From NCBI GenBank assembly GCA_024763435.1, contig JANTFN010000080.1:1-7452 (forward strand): 7,452 bases of DNA, given 5' to 3'. The stretch comes from Thermodesulfobacteriota bacterium. GTDB taxonomy: Bacteria > Desulfobacterota > S145-22. Below, in pieces: positions 1 through 5,827 of the stretch. The notes beneath the pieces are model-generated. The model saw nothing but the letters and a program-made list of their open reading frames with translations. It was not told where the DNA came from and ran no database searches. Every line of letters begins with the position of its first letter. Position 1 is the stretch's first letter. The position numbers and the translations under genes were made by a program.

Positions 1-192
1 GATTTTTCTGATGTTTACCTCAAGAGGCCGTATATATTTAACAGGAATAATCCTTATTCTGTTATTTGAAAGAAAATTAGGGACAAGAAAAATAACCGCG
101 CCATGACAAAACAGTGATATTAAAAAAAAGGAACAAATAACCTTTAATGAGCGACTGGATACTCCTGGGCTTTTATACAAAAGATCTGCCAC
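1..192 (-). CDS. TonB/TolA-family energy transducer, N-terminal part only (runs off left edge)
   Basis: Reading the minus strand from just after the exbD stop gives an open frame of 64 codons with no stop to the window edge, starting at GTG 192 (alternative TTG 180). The peptide begins MADLLYKSPG, has a basic stretch (R14, K17) and one hydrophobic segment at about residues 17-38. It then continues into a charged region (about 43-64) suited to the periplasm. Inside the membrane segment is S26-LFC-H30. The spacing S-x3-H is the signature of TonB and TolA transmembrane helices, whose His is needed for coupling to ExbB/ExbD or TolQ/TolR. Position supports this: it follows exbB-exbD with only two codons between exbD's TAA and this GTG. 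No clear Shine-Dalgarno is visible, only the purine-rich end of exbD, so translational coupling is likely. The C-terminal domain that would separate TonB from TolA is outside the window. The family call is fairly sure; the subfamily is open. Confidence 0.72.
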   Translation of the reverse strand, partial: MADLLYKSPGVSSRSLKVICSFFLISLFCHGAVIFLVPNFLSNNRIRIIPVKYIRPLEVNIRKI

Positions 193-198
193 GCCACG

Positions 199-621
199 TT
201 ATTTCTTTTTCTTTCTTTGCCTTTGCCTTGTCGCAATGGCGAGTTTGTTCAGACCCGCGCTTTTAGCCATATCCATAATCTGGACTACTTTCCCGTGTGT
301 TACCTGTTCATCGGCCTGAATGATAACAAGCATCTTCGGGTTAATTCTGGCTTTTTGCTGAAGGGATTTTCGCACTTCATCCATCGAAACTAATTTTCTA
401 TTAAGATAAACCTTTCCCTTTCTCGTAAGCGCAACCCGAACTTCTTTTTCCTGCGCCTTGAGTTCTTTGGAAGAGGCTTCAGGAAGATTTATTTTTATAC
501 CGGGTGTTGTGACAAAAGTGGTTGACAGCATAAAAAAGATTAAAAGATTAAAAACCACATCCACCAGGGGCGTCATGTCTAGATGCGCTTCTTCCTTTCT
601 GTTTTTTTGACGGAAATTCAT
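199..621 (-). CDS. exbD: ExbD/TolR-type biopolymer transport protein
   Basis: This 140-aa protein has the ExbD/TolR architecture: a short basic cytoplasmic N-terminus, one transmembrane helix at about residues 19-37, and a periplasmic domain from about 38 to 131. The helix opens with DMTPLVDVVFNLLIFF, where D21 matches the essential membrane aspartate of ExbD/TolR that takes part in proton flow. The segment after the helix (TTPGIKINLPEA) is typical of the family. In the complex a dimer sits inside the ExbB/TolQ pentamer and passes proton-motive energy to TonB or TolA. The start ATG overlaps the exbB stop as ATGA, so the two are translationally coupled. The C-terminus ends in an unusual basic tail (RQRQRKKKK) encoded by a polypurine tract just before the tonB-like gene. 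The sequence does not settle ExbD versus TolR; the symbol is given for the family. Confidence 0.93.
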   Translation of the reverse strand: MNFRQKNRKEEAHLDMTPLVDVVFNLLIFFMLSTTFVTTPGIKINLPEASSKELKAQEKEVRVALTRKGKVYLNRKLVSMDEVRKSLQQKARINPKMLVIIQADEQVTHGKVVQIMDMAKSAGLNKLAIATRQRQRKKKK

Positions 622-1250
622 ACAGCAGACTCTCTTCCAGATAAATGATTTTTCTCTTCAAGGAGATCCACCAGGTGCAGGGAATATTTTTCCATAGATA
701 AAATGATACGATCTACCTTGCTCATCAAATAGCGATACATCACATAAGCAGGAATAGCGACTATCAAACCTGCGGCAGTGGTGATAAGGGCTTCTGAAAT
801 TCCACCTGCAAGAGAGCTGGGATTTCCGACACCATTGGCGGAGATGACATTAAAAGCCTTAATCATTCCCGTAACAGTTCCTAAAAGACCAAGGAGCGGT
901 GATATTGCCGCAACGGTTCCTACGACACCGACATATCTCTCCAACTTCGCCGCTTCCTGGCGTCCAATTCCCTCCACGGCATCCTTAACGGCTTCTCTGC
1001 CATGGGAAGAATTGCGTATTCCTTCAAAAATAATGGCCGCCATGGAAGAGTTATCCCGCCGGCACAAGATCATGGCGTCATGAATTTTCCGCCGGCCGAT
1101 AAGGTCCTCTACCTCTATCAGATAATCCTTCGGGATAATTTTTCTTTCCCTCAGGTTCCACAATCGTTCGAGAAAAATCCCTAACGCCAGAACAGAGCAA
1201 AACGCAATGGGATACATCAAAAAACCACCATTTAAAAATAATTCATACAT
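618..1250 (-). CDS. exbB: MotA/TolQ/ExbB-family proton channel
   Basis: This 210-aa protein matches the ExbB/TolQ family in length and layout: TM1 at about residues 8-27, a long cytoplasmic loop (about 30-105), TM2 at about 106-130 and TM3 at about 150-174. Diagnostic motifs are SPLLGLLGTVTGMI (117-130) and EALITTAAGLIVAIPAYVMY (153-172). T125 and T158 correspond to the two channel threonines of ExbB (T148/T181 in E. coli), and E153 to the conserved TM3 glutamate. Five copies form the proton channel around ExbD helices in the inner membrane. The ATG is preceded by AAAAGGAGGGTGG with about 10 nt to the start, the clearest ribosome site in this operon. The gene lies 21 nt after the TPR gene and overlaps exbD by 4 nt, so the order TPR-exbB-exbD-tonB is one transcription unit. 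Whether it acts as ExbB or TolQ cannot be told from sequence alone. Confidence 0.94.
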   Translation of the reverse strand: MYELFLNGGFLMYPIAFCSVLALGIFLERLWNLRERKIIPKDYLIEVEDLIGRRKIHDAMILCRRDNSSMAAIIFEGIRNSSHGREAVKDAVEGIGRQEAAKLERYVGVVGTVAAISPLLGLLGTVTGMIKAFNVISANGVGNPSSLAGGISEALITTAAGLIVAIPAYVMYRYLMSKVDRIILSMEKYSLHLVDLLEEKNHLSGRESAV

Positions 1251-1260
1251 CTTTGTCCAC

Positions 1261-1266
1261 CCTCCT
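1261..1266 (-). promoter_or_regulatory. Ribosome binding site of exbB
   Basis: AGGAGG, within AAAAGGAGGGTGG, lies 10 nt before ATG 1250 in the 21-nt gap after the TPR gene stop. It supports the exbB start and independent, strong initiation of the motor genes. Confidence 0.75.
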
Positions 1267-1271
1267 TTTCA

Positions 1272-4200
1272 TCAGTGTAACCGATTTAGTGCCTTTTGTG
1301 CAAGTTTTTTTATGGTTTTATTGTGAGATTTCTTAAGCATTTTTAAAAGTTGCCGTGCTTCATCCTTTTTTCCTTTTTTCCCAAGCGCCACAGCAAGCCC
1401 CAGCAGGGCCTTCTCCGAAAGCGTTTTGCACTCGGGATAAGAGTATCTGACTAAAAGCAATGTTTTTAGCGCCACCCCATGTTGGCCCATCAGAATCCTT
1501 GTCTGCCCTTCAGCAACCATTGCCCTGCAGATATTCTTCTTCTCTGTGGTCTTTTCAGCCTTTTTAAAGGCATCCAGGGCGTTACGATACTTCTTTTTTC
1601 TTTTATAAATTTTCCCCAATTCAAAATAAAGGGAAGAAGCCCAGTTCGCCCCATATTTATCCAAGCCCTTTTTCAGCTCCTGTGCGGCAATTTTCAGCTT
1701 TCCAGTATTAAGAAGAGACGCGATAAGCTGCGTATTAACATGCCGGCTTACCGAAAGCGGCAATGTTTTATCGCGCAGATAACGCCGATAATGTTTAATG
1801 GCTTCTTCAAAAAATTTCTGGCGGAAATAAATATCACCCATTTCCTTCTCGGCAACACCTTTAAAAGGACTGGGTGGCGAAGATCTTGACAGGGCCCGAA
1901 GCTGCACAAGCGCGGAAGTAAAAAGGCCTTGTTTGATATATAAACGAGCGAGTTTCATTCTAACTGCGTCGTTCCGATCATGTTTTCTGTTTTTCCTTAA
2001 AAAACCAACCAGCAGATCTATTTCTTTCTCGACATCACCCTGTTGCTCATAGTATTCCGCAAGGAGTTGTATCGTATCAGGGACAAAACCTGAATTTGGA
2101 AAGCTCTCAATAAAATGTCTGGCTCCGGAATAAAATTTCACAAAATTTCTGGATTGATAAAAAGCAAGCAGCCTGCCATATTCCGCCTTTGCGCGAATTT
2201 TTTTAGCGGGAAATTTCCGTGCTACCAATTGGTAGTAGCGTTCACTTTCTCCGTATAGTTTCAGGTTATAAAAGCAATCTCCTGTTTTCATATAAGCATC
2301 GGCAACATGCGGGCTTTCCGGAAAAGTCTTAATTAAGGTTATAAAGGTATGAATCGCTTCTCTGAATTTTTGGAGAGAGTAAAAAGACATGGCCTTCCAG
2401 AACAACGCCTGATCGCTGAATGATGTCCTGGAAAGTTTTGAACTGACAACGCTGAAATAGCCCGCGGCGCGAATAAATTTCTGTTTCCGGTATGCAATCT
2501 GCCCAAGGGTAAAATAGAGTTTTGCCCTCAACTGTTTATCTTTAAACGCGTGTTTGTCTTTTAAGGCGCGCGCCATCCATCTTTTTGCATCGTCATATCG
2601 TTTAAGATTGAAATAAATCTCCCCTATCAATCCTTTCGCCTTTGCGCTAAACACATGCCTGGGAAACGAAACGAGAAATTTTTTAAGGGTCCGCAAGCTG
2701 TTTTGCCAGTCTTGAAGCCCAAAATAGTAATGGGAAAGCTGAATCAACCCCCTCGCGTAAAGTTCAGGGTCCTGTTTTAACGTATCAAAGTAATGCCTTG
2801 CCTTGTTTGTTTCACGAAGATTCAAATAAGCGCTTCCTGTCCAGAATACAACATTTCTATATTTTGGAAATTCCCTGAAACGCTTCAGAAGGATTTCCCA
2901 ACTGACAATTGCCTCCTTAAACCTCCCTAATTGATAAAAGGAAAGCCCCTTATGATACATTGCGCTGGCATGCAGTTCCCTGGGTTTCCCCAGGAGAACA
3001 CGCGTATAATATTCCGCCGCGTGGGAATAATCCTTCAGGTTATACGAAATATTGCCAAGCATTTCATAGGCGTAGGCTGTTGTAGGTGGCCTGCGATAAT
3101 CGCTGATAATTTTCGCACAGACCCGCGCTGCCTTTTTGTAAAGGCCCGCTTCATAATAATACTGCGCCAACGCCAATGCCGATTCGCCTAACCAGGGGTA
3201 TTTTTTCGGCGGCCACAAGCGTGCGAGGGTTTTCTCGGCTATTTCAGTTTTTTTAAGTTGAAGGGCTGCCAGAATTTTCCCATACAGAGCATCCGCTTTC
3301 ACGGTTGAAGTGGCATCGGATGACGCAAGAACTTTATTAAACGCATCCATGGCACCCCCGTCATTTAAAAAATATCGGCTCCATCCCACCAACATGCGCG
3401 CTTTTGGAATAAGGGTCTTTTGTTCAGAAAGGGCACAAACAGCCTTTGCCATATCAATAGCCTGCTTATAATTTTTTGACAAGAAAAGAATTTTTCCTGT
3501 TTCAAAAAGTGCCGGAGCCCTGAGAGGTGACTTGGGATTTTCCCTGAGGAATGTTTGCAAAATGCCTTTCGCCTTGTCATAGGCCTTGATTTGAATATAC
3601 GCCTCGCCAAACCAGAAAAGCATGGGACCGCGGACAGGGCTGTTAGGATAGCCGTAAACCCCCTGCTTAAAGAAATCAACCGCCGCGTGGAATCTTTTCT
3701 GTTGAAACGCGATCCATCCAAGCGAATAAATCGCGTAATCCGCATAAGGTGACATGGGATAGCTTTTGTGGGTTACCGAAAAATTCTGATAGGCATGCTG
3801 CATATCATCTTTCTGAAAAAAAGATTCCCCTATCCAGAAATAGGCATCACCAACATGGGGGCTATTTGGATATTCCTCAATAAGATGCTGAAAAGCCTCA
3901 ATTGCCTCGTCATATCTTTGCTTCAAAAAAAGGTATTGGCCCCGTTGATTATAGGCCTTGTCTCCCTTAAAAATCGCAGCTACTTTTGTCGTAATCGCGT
4001 TCTGATACGTGCATCCGGGGGACTGCGGCCTTGGTCCCAGCTTGGTCCCGGAAGGAATTTCCGGCTCCGCTGCTGAAGAAACCGTGATGGCAGGCCGTTC
4101 TTTTTTTCCAGGCAAAAAGGGAGCGGGAATGGGAATTTGACGAGACTCTATGATCTTAAAGGTTGATTCCCCCGTAATAATAACGGGTGGAATATTGGTC

Positions 4201-4298
4201 TTAAGGGGCGTATCTCCCCAGTGGATTGAAGGGGAAACGCCAATAATCAAGGGCGCTATAAGTAGTATAAAAATAACGGCTGAAATAAAACGGCGCAT
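1272..4298 (-). CDS. Large secreted tetratricopeptide-repeat protein of an ExbB/ExbD/TonB operon
   Basis: The 1008-aa product starts at ATG 4298. That start has AGGAG 5 nt upstream and directly gives a signal sequence (MRR, then hydrophobic residues 4-20). A longer frame to ATG 4370 has no ribosome site and begins upstream of the likely transcript start. No lipobox Cys follows, so the protein should be periplasmic or anchored by an uncleaved N-terminus. Residues about 25-110 form a Pro-rich linker. From about 112 to 1000 I count roughly 24 consecutive 34-39-residue TPR-like units, many ending in P-x-SP (YPNSP, YPMSP, NPKSP, FPESP) as in CpoB/YbgF- and BamD-like repeats. Units 1-2 and 15-16 resemble each other closely. 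TPR proteins act as binding scaffolds. Leading an exbB-exbD-tonB operon suggests a periplasmic adaptor for the motor, as with TtpC in Vibrio TonB2 systems. The partner is unknown. Confidence 0.9.
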   Translation of the reverse strand: MRRFISAVIFILLIAPLIIGVSPSIHWGDTPLKTNIPPVIITGESTFKIIESRQIPIPAPFLPGKKERPAITVSSAAEPEIPSGTKLGPRPQSPGCTYQNAITTKVAAIFKGDKAYNQRGQYLFLKQRYDEAIEAFQHLIEEYPNSPHVGDAYFWIGESFFQKDDMQHAYQNFSVTHKSYPMSPYADYAIYSLGWIAFQQKRFHAAVDFFKQGVYGYPNSPVRGPMLFWFGEAYIQIKAYDKAKGILQTFLRENPKSPLRAPALFETGKILFLSKNYKQAIDMAKAVCALSEQKTLIPKARMLVGWSRYFLNDGGAMDAFNKVLASSDATSTVKADALYGKILAALQLKKTEIAEKTLARLWPPKKYPWLGESALALAQYYYEAGLYKKAARVCAKIISDYRRPPTTAYAYEMLGNISYNLKDYSHAAEYYTRVLLGKPRELHASAMYHKGLSFYQLGRFKEAIVSWEILLKRFREFPKYRNVVFWTGSAYLNLRETNKARHYFDTLKQDPELYARGLIQLSHYYFGLQDWQNSLRTLKKFLVSFPRHVFSAKAKGLIGEIYFNLKRYDDAKRWMARALKDKHAFKDKQLRAKLYFTLGQIAYRKQKFIRAAGYFSVVSSKLSRTSFSDQALFWKAMSFYSLQKFREAIHTFITLIKTFPESPHVADAYMKTGDCFYNLKLYGESERYYQLVARKFPAKKIRAKAEYGRLLAFYQSRNFVKFYSGARHFIESFPNSGFVPDTIQLLAEYYEQQGDVEKEIDLLVGFLRKNRKHDRNDAVRMKLARLYIKQGLFTSALVQLRALSRSSPPSPFKGVAEKEMGDIYFRQKFFEEAIKHYRRYLRDKTLPLSVSRHVNTQLIASLLNTGKLKIAAQELKKGLDKYGANWASSLYFELGKIYKRKKKYRNALDAFKKAEKTTEKKNICRAMVAEGQTRILMGQHGVALKTLLLVRYSYPECKTLSEKALLGLAVALGKKGKKDEARQLLKMLKKSHNKTIKKLAQKALNRLH

Positions 4299-4300
4299 AA

Positions 4301-4308
4301 CCTCTCCT
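4301..4308 (-). promoter_or_regulatory. Ribosome binding site that fixes the TPR gene start at 4298
   Basis: The minus strand reads AGGAGAGGTT before ATG 4298, giving AGGAG with a 5-nt spacer. The upstream in-frame ATG at 4370 has nothing comparable. The downstream ATG also yields a proper signal peptide, so it is preferred. Confidence 0.8.
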
Positions 4309-4320
4309 ATTGTGGTGTTT

Positions 4321-4349
4321 CTTTTAACACAGAGAAAGATTGTTTTCAA
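4321..4349 (-). promoter_or_regulatory. Candidate sigma70-type promoter of the TPR-exbB-exbD-tonB operon
   Basis: On the minus strand TTGAAA (4344-4349) is followed after exactly 17 nt by TAAAAG (4321-4326). The transcript would start near 4314, about 16 nt before ATG 4298, leaving just room for the AGGAG site. This is a motif match only, with a mediocre -10. Confidence 0.42.
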
Positions 4350-4355
4350 CATTCT

Positions 4356-4375
4356 CCAGGGTGTTGACATCCTGG
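4356..4375. promoter_or_regulatory. 20-bp near-perfect palindrome, candidate shared operator
   Basis: The sequence CCAGGGTGTTGACATCCTGG has arms CCAGG/CCTGG and inner TGT/ACA, pairing at 8 of 10 positions, with one mismatch (G opposite T) and an unpaired centre TG. It contains the TTGACA of the plus-strand promoter and lies 7 bp upstream of the minus-strand -35 box. A dimeric regulator bound here could control both directions. No regulator family is assigned. Confidence 0.4.
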
Positions 4376-4392
4376 AACCCCTGACATAGCAT
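4364..4392 (+). promoter_or_regulatory. Candidate sigma70-type promoter of rsmA
   Basis: A perfect TTGACA (4364-4369) is followed by a 17-nt spacer and TAGCAT (4387-4392), which matches TATAAT at four of six positions. Transcription would start near 4399 and give rsmA an untranslated leader of about 105 nt. The -35 box is inside the palindrome at 4356-4375. Confidence 0.5.
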
Positions 4393-4451
4393 GGTGGCGG
4401 TTAAAAAACGTGTCATGAAGGGCAAAAAACAGCATAATGGAACAAAACTTC

Positions 4452-4511
4452 TTACAAATTAGTTTCCCTTCGGTTTTCAGTTTTCTCCCTTTCCCCTTTA
4501 AGCCTTGTCCC
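4452..4511 (+). repeat. Intergenic repeat copy A, left of rsmA
   Basis: TTACAAATTAGTTTCCCTT (4452-4470), then GTTTTC, a pyrimidine-rich stretch and TTTAAGCCTTGTCC. The same order of elements appears to the right of rsmA at 5363-5413. The first 19 bases agree at 17 positions. The tail overlaps the first codons of rsmA if the TTG start is used. Confidence 0.5.
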
Positions 4512-5332
4512 GCGCGCTTTCAGTGACAACACCATACGCTCCCAAACGCTCGCTTGGACAGCATTTTCTCGCGCATTCGGAAACGGCCCGATGGATAGCC
4601 GGACATGGCGCTATTAACAATCAGGATACCGTTATAGAAATAGGGCCCGGCACCGGGATTCTTACGGAGGTGCTGGCCGACACGGGTGCCCGGATTTTCG
4701 CTATAGAAAAGGACGTCCGGCTTTTTCCCCATTTGAACAAAAAATTCAAAAATCGAAAAAATGTGACGATTATTGAAGGCGATGCGACACGTTTCCCATG
4801 GGAAACCCTCATTCAGAAAACACACCCGGCCGTTTTAATGGGAAACCTCCCCTACAATGTATCCACGCGGATTCTTTTTGAGTTGCTGTTTTGGACGCCC
4901 CTCTTCCGAAAATGGGTTTTCCTTTTTCAGAAAGAAGTTGCCAGCCGAATATACGCAAAGGCAAACGACGCTTCTTATGGCGCGCTTTCCGTTTTTGTGC
5001 AGTCCATGACCCGTCCTGAAGGCCTGGGTGTTCTTTCGCCCGGCGATTTTAAACCGCCCCCAAAGGTCTATTCCGAACTTGTTGGTTTCAGCATGAAGGC
5101 CGTTGCCTCTCCTCCCATCCGTGATGCAAATTTCGTCAAGGTCGTGCGGACCGCTTTTGCGCACCGCCGCAAAATGCTTCGCAATAACCTGAAAAGCCTC
5201 TTTCCGGAGCACCCTTCCCTGCTCGAGCATGTCCTGGCCGAGAGCGGCATTGAAGGGACCCGACGCGCGCAATCCCTTTCGGTTGAAGATTTTCTTCGAT
5301 TAACGCGGATCATTAAAAGGGCGAAGGGTTAA
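4505..5332 (+). CDS. rsmA: 16S rRNA (adenine(1518)-N(6)/adenine(1519)-N(6))-dimethyltransferase RsmA (KsgA)
   Basis: The enzyme uses S-adenosylmethionine to dimethylate two adjacent adenines in the 3'-terminal hairpin of 16S rRNA during late 30S assembly in the cytoplasm. The 275-aa length is that of the family. Motifs in order are RSLGQHFL (15-22), SAM motif I EIGPGTG (45-51), acidic residue E68 in AIEKD, D93 in EGDA, the catalytic NLPY (114-117), QKEVASRI, PGDFKPPPKV, and the C-terminal FAHRRKMLRNNL block. All key residues are present, so the gene looks intact. The start is uncertain. An in-frame TAA at 4499 leaves only TTG 4505 or GTG 4523 before the conserved RSLGQHFL, and neither has a Shine-Dalgarno. 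TTG is kept here; GTG would give a 269-aa protein. It is divergent from the TPR operon and convergent with the gene at 5395-5787. Confidence 0.97.
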   Translation: MSRALSVTTPYAPKRSLGQHFLAHSETARWIAGHGAINNQDTVIEIGPGTGILTEVLADTGARIFAIEKDVRLFPHLNKKFKNRKNVTIIEGDATRFPWETLIQKTHPAVLMGNLPYNVSTRILFELLFWTPLFRKWVFLFQKEVASRIYAKANDASYGALSVFVQSMTRPEGLGVLSPGDFKPPPKVYSELVGFSMKAVASPPIRDANFVKVVRTAFAHRRKMLRNNLKSLFPEHPSLLEHVLAESGIEGTRRAQSLSVEDFLRLTRIIKRAKG

Positions 5333-5334
5333 GG
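5319..5334 (+). repeat. GGGCGAA-GGGTTAA heptad pair at the end of rsmA
   Basis: The last codons and stop of rsmA read GGGCGAAGGGTTAAGG. This is two heptads of the GGGYNAA type, like the GGGCTAA copies at 5797-5820 and 5395-5413. It encodes the final RAKG residues. Confidence 0.35.
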
Positions 5335-5362
5335 AAGAGAAAACATGATGCAACGAACTGAT

Positions 5363-5413
5363 TTACAAATTGGTTTTCCTTGAGCTTTTCGTCCTTAGCC
5401 CTTGCCTTGAGCC
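5363..5413 (+). repeat. Intergenic repeat copy B, right of rsmA, ending in TTAGCCC heptads
   Basis: TTACAAATTGGTTTTCCTT (5363-5381), then GAGCTTTTC, then TTAGCCCTTGCCTTGAGCC (5395-5413). It matches copy A at 4452-4511 in order and sequence. Its right end encodes the last residues (AQGKG) and stop of the minus-strand gene at 5395-5787, so the repeat has apparently extended into that gene's tail. Confidence 0.5.
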
Positions 5414-5787
5414 TTTTTCACCTCGTCTTCTCCCTCAAAATATTCAAGAATCAGGGATTTAATCTTATCATCAATGGCATACAGCCCACCGATAAGCATG
5501 GAGCCTTCCTGTTCAAACACGGCCTTTTCAAGAACAGCATCCGGGATGTCTGTTTCGAGAATATGCGGGCGACCGATGTCTGTCACATGGTCCACAAGGG
5601 CAAGATTTGCCTTGCATCCCCATACATCCACACAGAAATAATAACCGCGCATGGCATCAAATGCCTCCCGGTAATCCTCGGGCGACCCGAGCACCTGACG
5701 CGTTTTTATGGCAACTTCCTGAGGCGTCAGGTCCCACAAAATCTGATCCAATACCTTTCGAACGTCTTCCAAGCTTCTGAATTCCAC
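5395..5787 (-). CDS. Hypothetical protein, 130 aa, third gene of the receiver-like operon
   Basis: I do not recognise this protein. The start is GTG 5787, with AAGGA and a 6-nt spacer ahead of it. The product looks soluble, with no signal peptide or membrane helix. It opens with an acidic helical region (about 3-20), followed by an aromatic and Cys-containing stretch around residues 49-58 (YYFCVDVWGC, with C52 and C58 five residues apart). The C-terminal half is rich in acidic and hydrophobic residues, ending in an acidic helix (EYFEGEDEVKK). The last residues, AQGKG, come from repeat DNA and are probably not functional. It lies 40 nt after the 91-aa gene on the same strand and is convergent with rsmA across a 62-nt gap with no clear terminator. 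Composition and a proper ribosome site argue that it is a real gene; its function is unknown. Confidence 0.8.
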   Translation of the reverse strand: MEFRSLEDVRKVLDQILWDLTPQEVAIKTRQVLGSPEDYREAFDAMRGYYFCVDVWGCKANLALVDHVTDIGRPHILETDIPDAVLEKAVFEQEGSMLIGGLYAIDDKIKSLILEYFEGEDEVKKAQGKG

Positions 5788-5793
5788 GCGTTT

Positions 5794-5798
5794 TCCTT
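5794..5798 (-). promoter_or_regulatory. Ribosome binding site supporting the GTG start at 5787
   Basis: AAGGA on the minus strand is 6 nt before GTG 5787. No in-frame ATG gives a better start near the N-terminus. Confidence 0.6.
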
Positions 5799-5820
5799 AT
5801 CAGCCTTTAGCCCTTAGCCC
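5797..5820 (-). repeat. Tandem GGGCTAA heptads between the 91-aa and 130-aa genes
   Basis: On the minus strand the gap reads GGGCTAAGGGCTAAAGGCTG followed by ATAAGG. That is two perfect GGGCTAA copies (5814-5820 and 5807-5813) followed by degenerate copies. The last AAGG doubles as the ribosome site of the 130-aa gene. Confidence 0.55.
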
Positions 5821-5827
5821 TCATTAT

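Noticed and set aside
1..621. ExbD-TonB fusion by readthrough of the exbD TAA (both genes share a frame)
   Set aside because: ExbD ends in the periplasm while TonB must begin in the cytoplasm, so a fused protein would have the wrong topology. Close in-frame spacing is more simply explained by coupling.
4299..4370. Upstream start (ATG 4370) for the TPR gene, adding 24 residues
   Set aside because: It lacks a Shine-Dalgarno, lies upstream of the likely transcript start, overlaps the palindrome, and would bury the signal sequence behind a polar extension.
4520..5313. Minus-strand reading frames inside rsmA
   Set aside because: They are antisense to a gene with complete family motifs, show no ribosome sites and no recognisable protein features.
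5319..5413. Bidirectional terminator between the convergent genes rsmA and the 130-aa gene
   Set aside because: No stable stem followed by a T-run was found on either strand in the 62-nt gap or its edges; only repeat-like sequence is present.
5797..5820. CRISPR-like array from the TTAGCCC repeats
   Set aside because: Units are 7 bp, directly tandem and without spacers, so this is a simple repeat and not an array.
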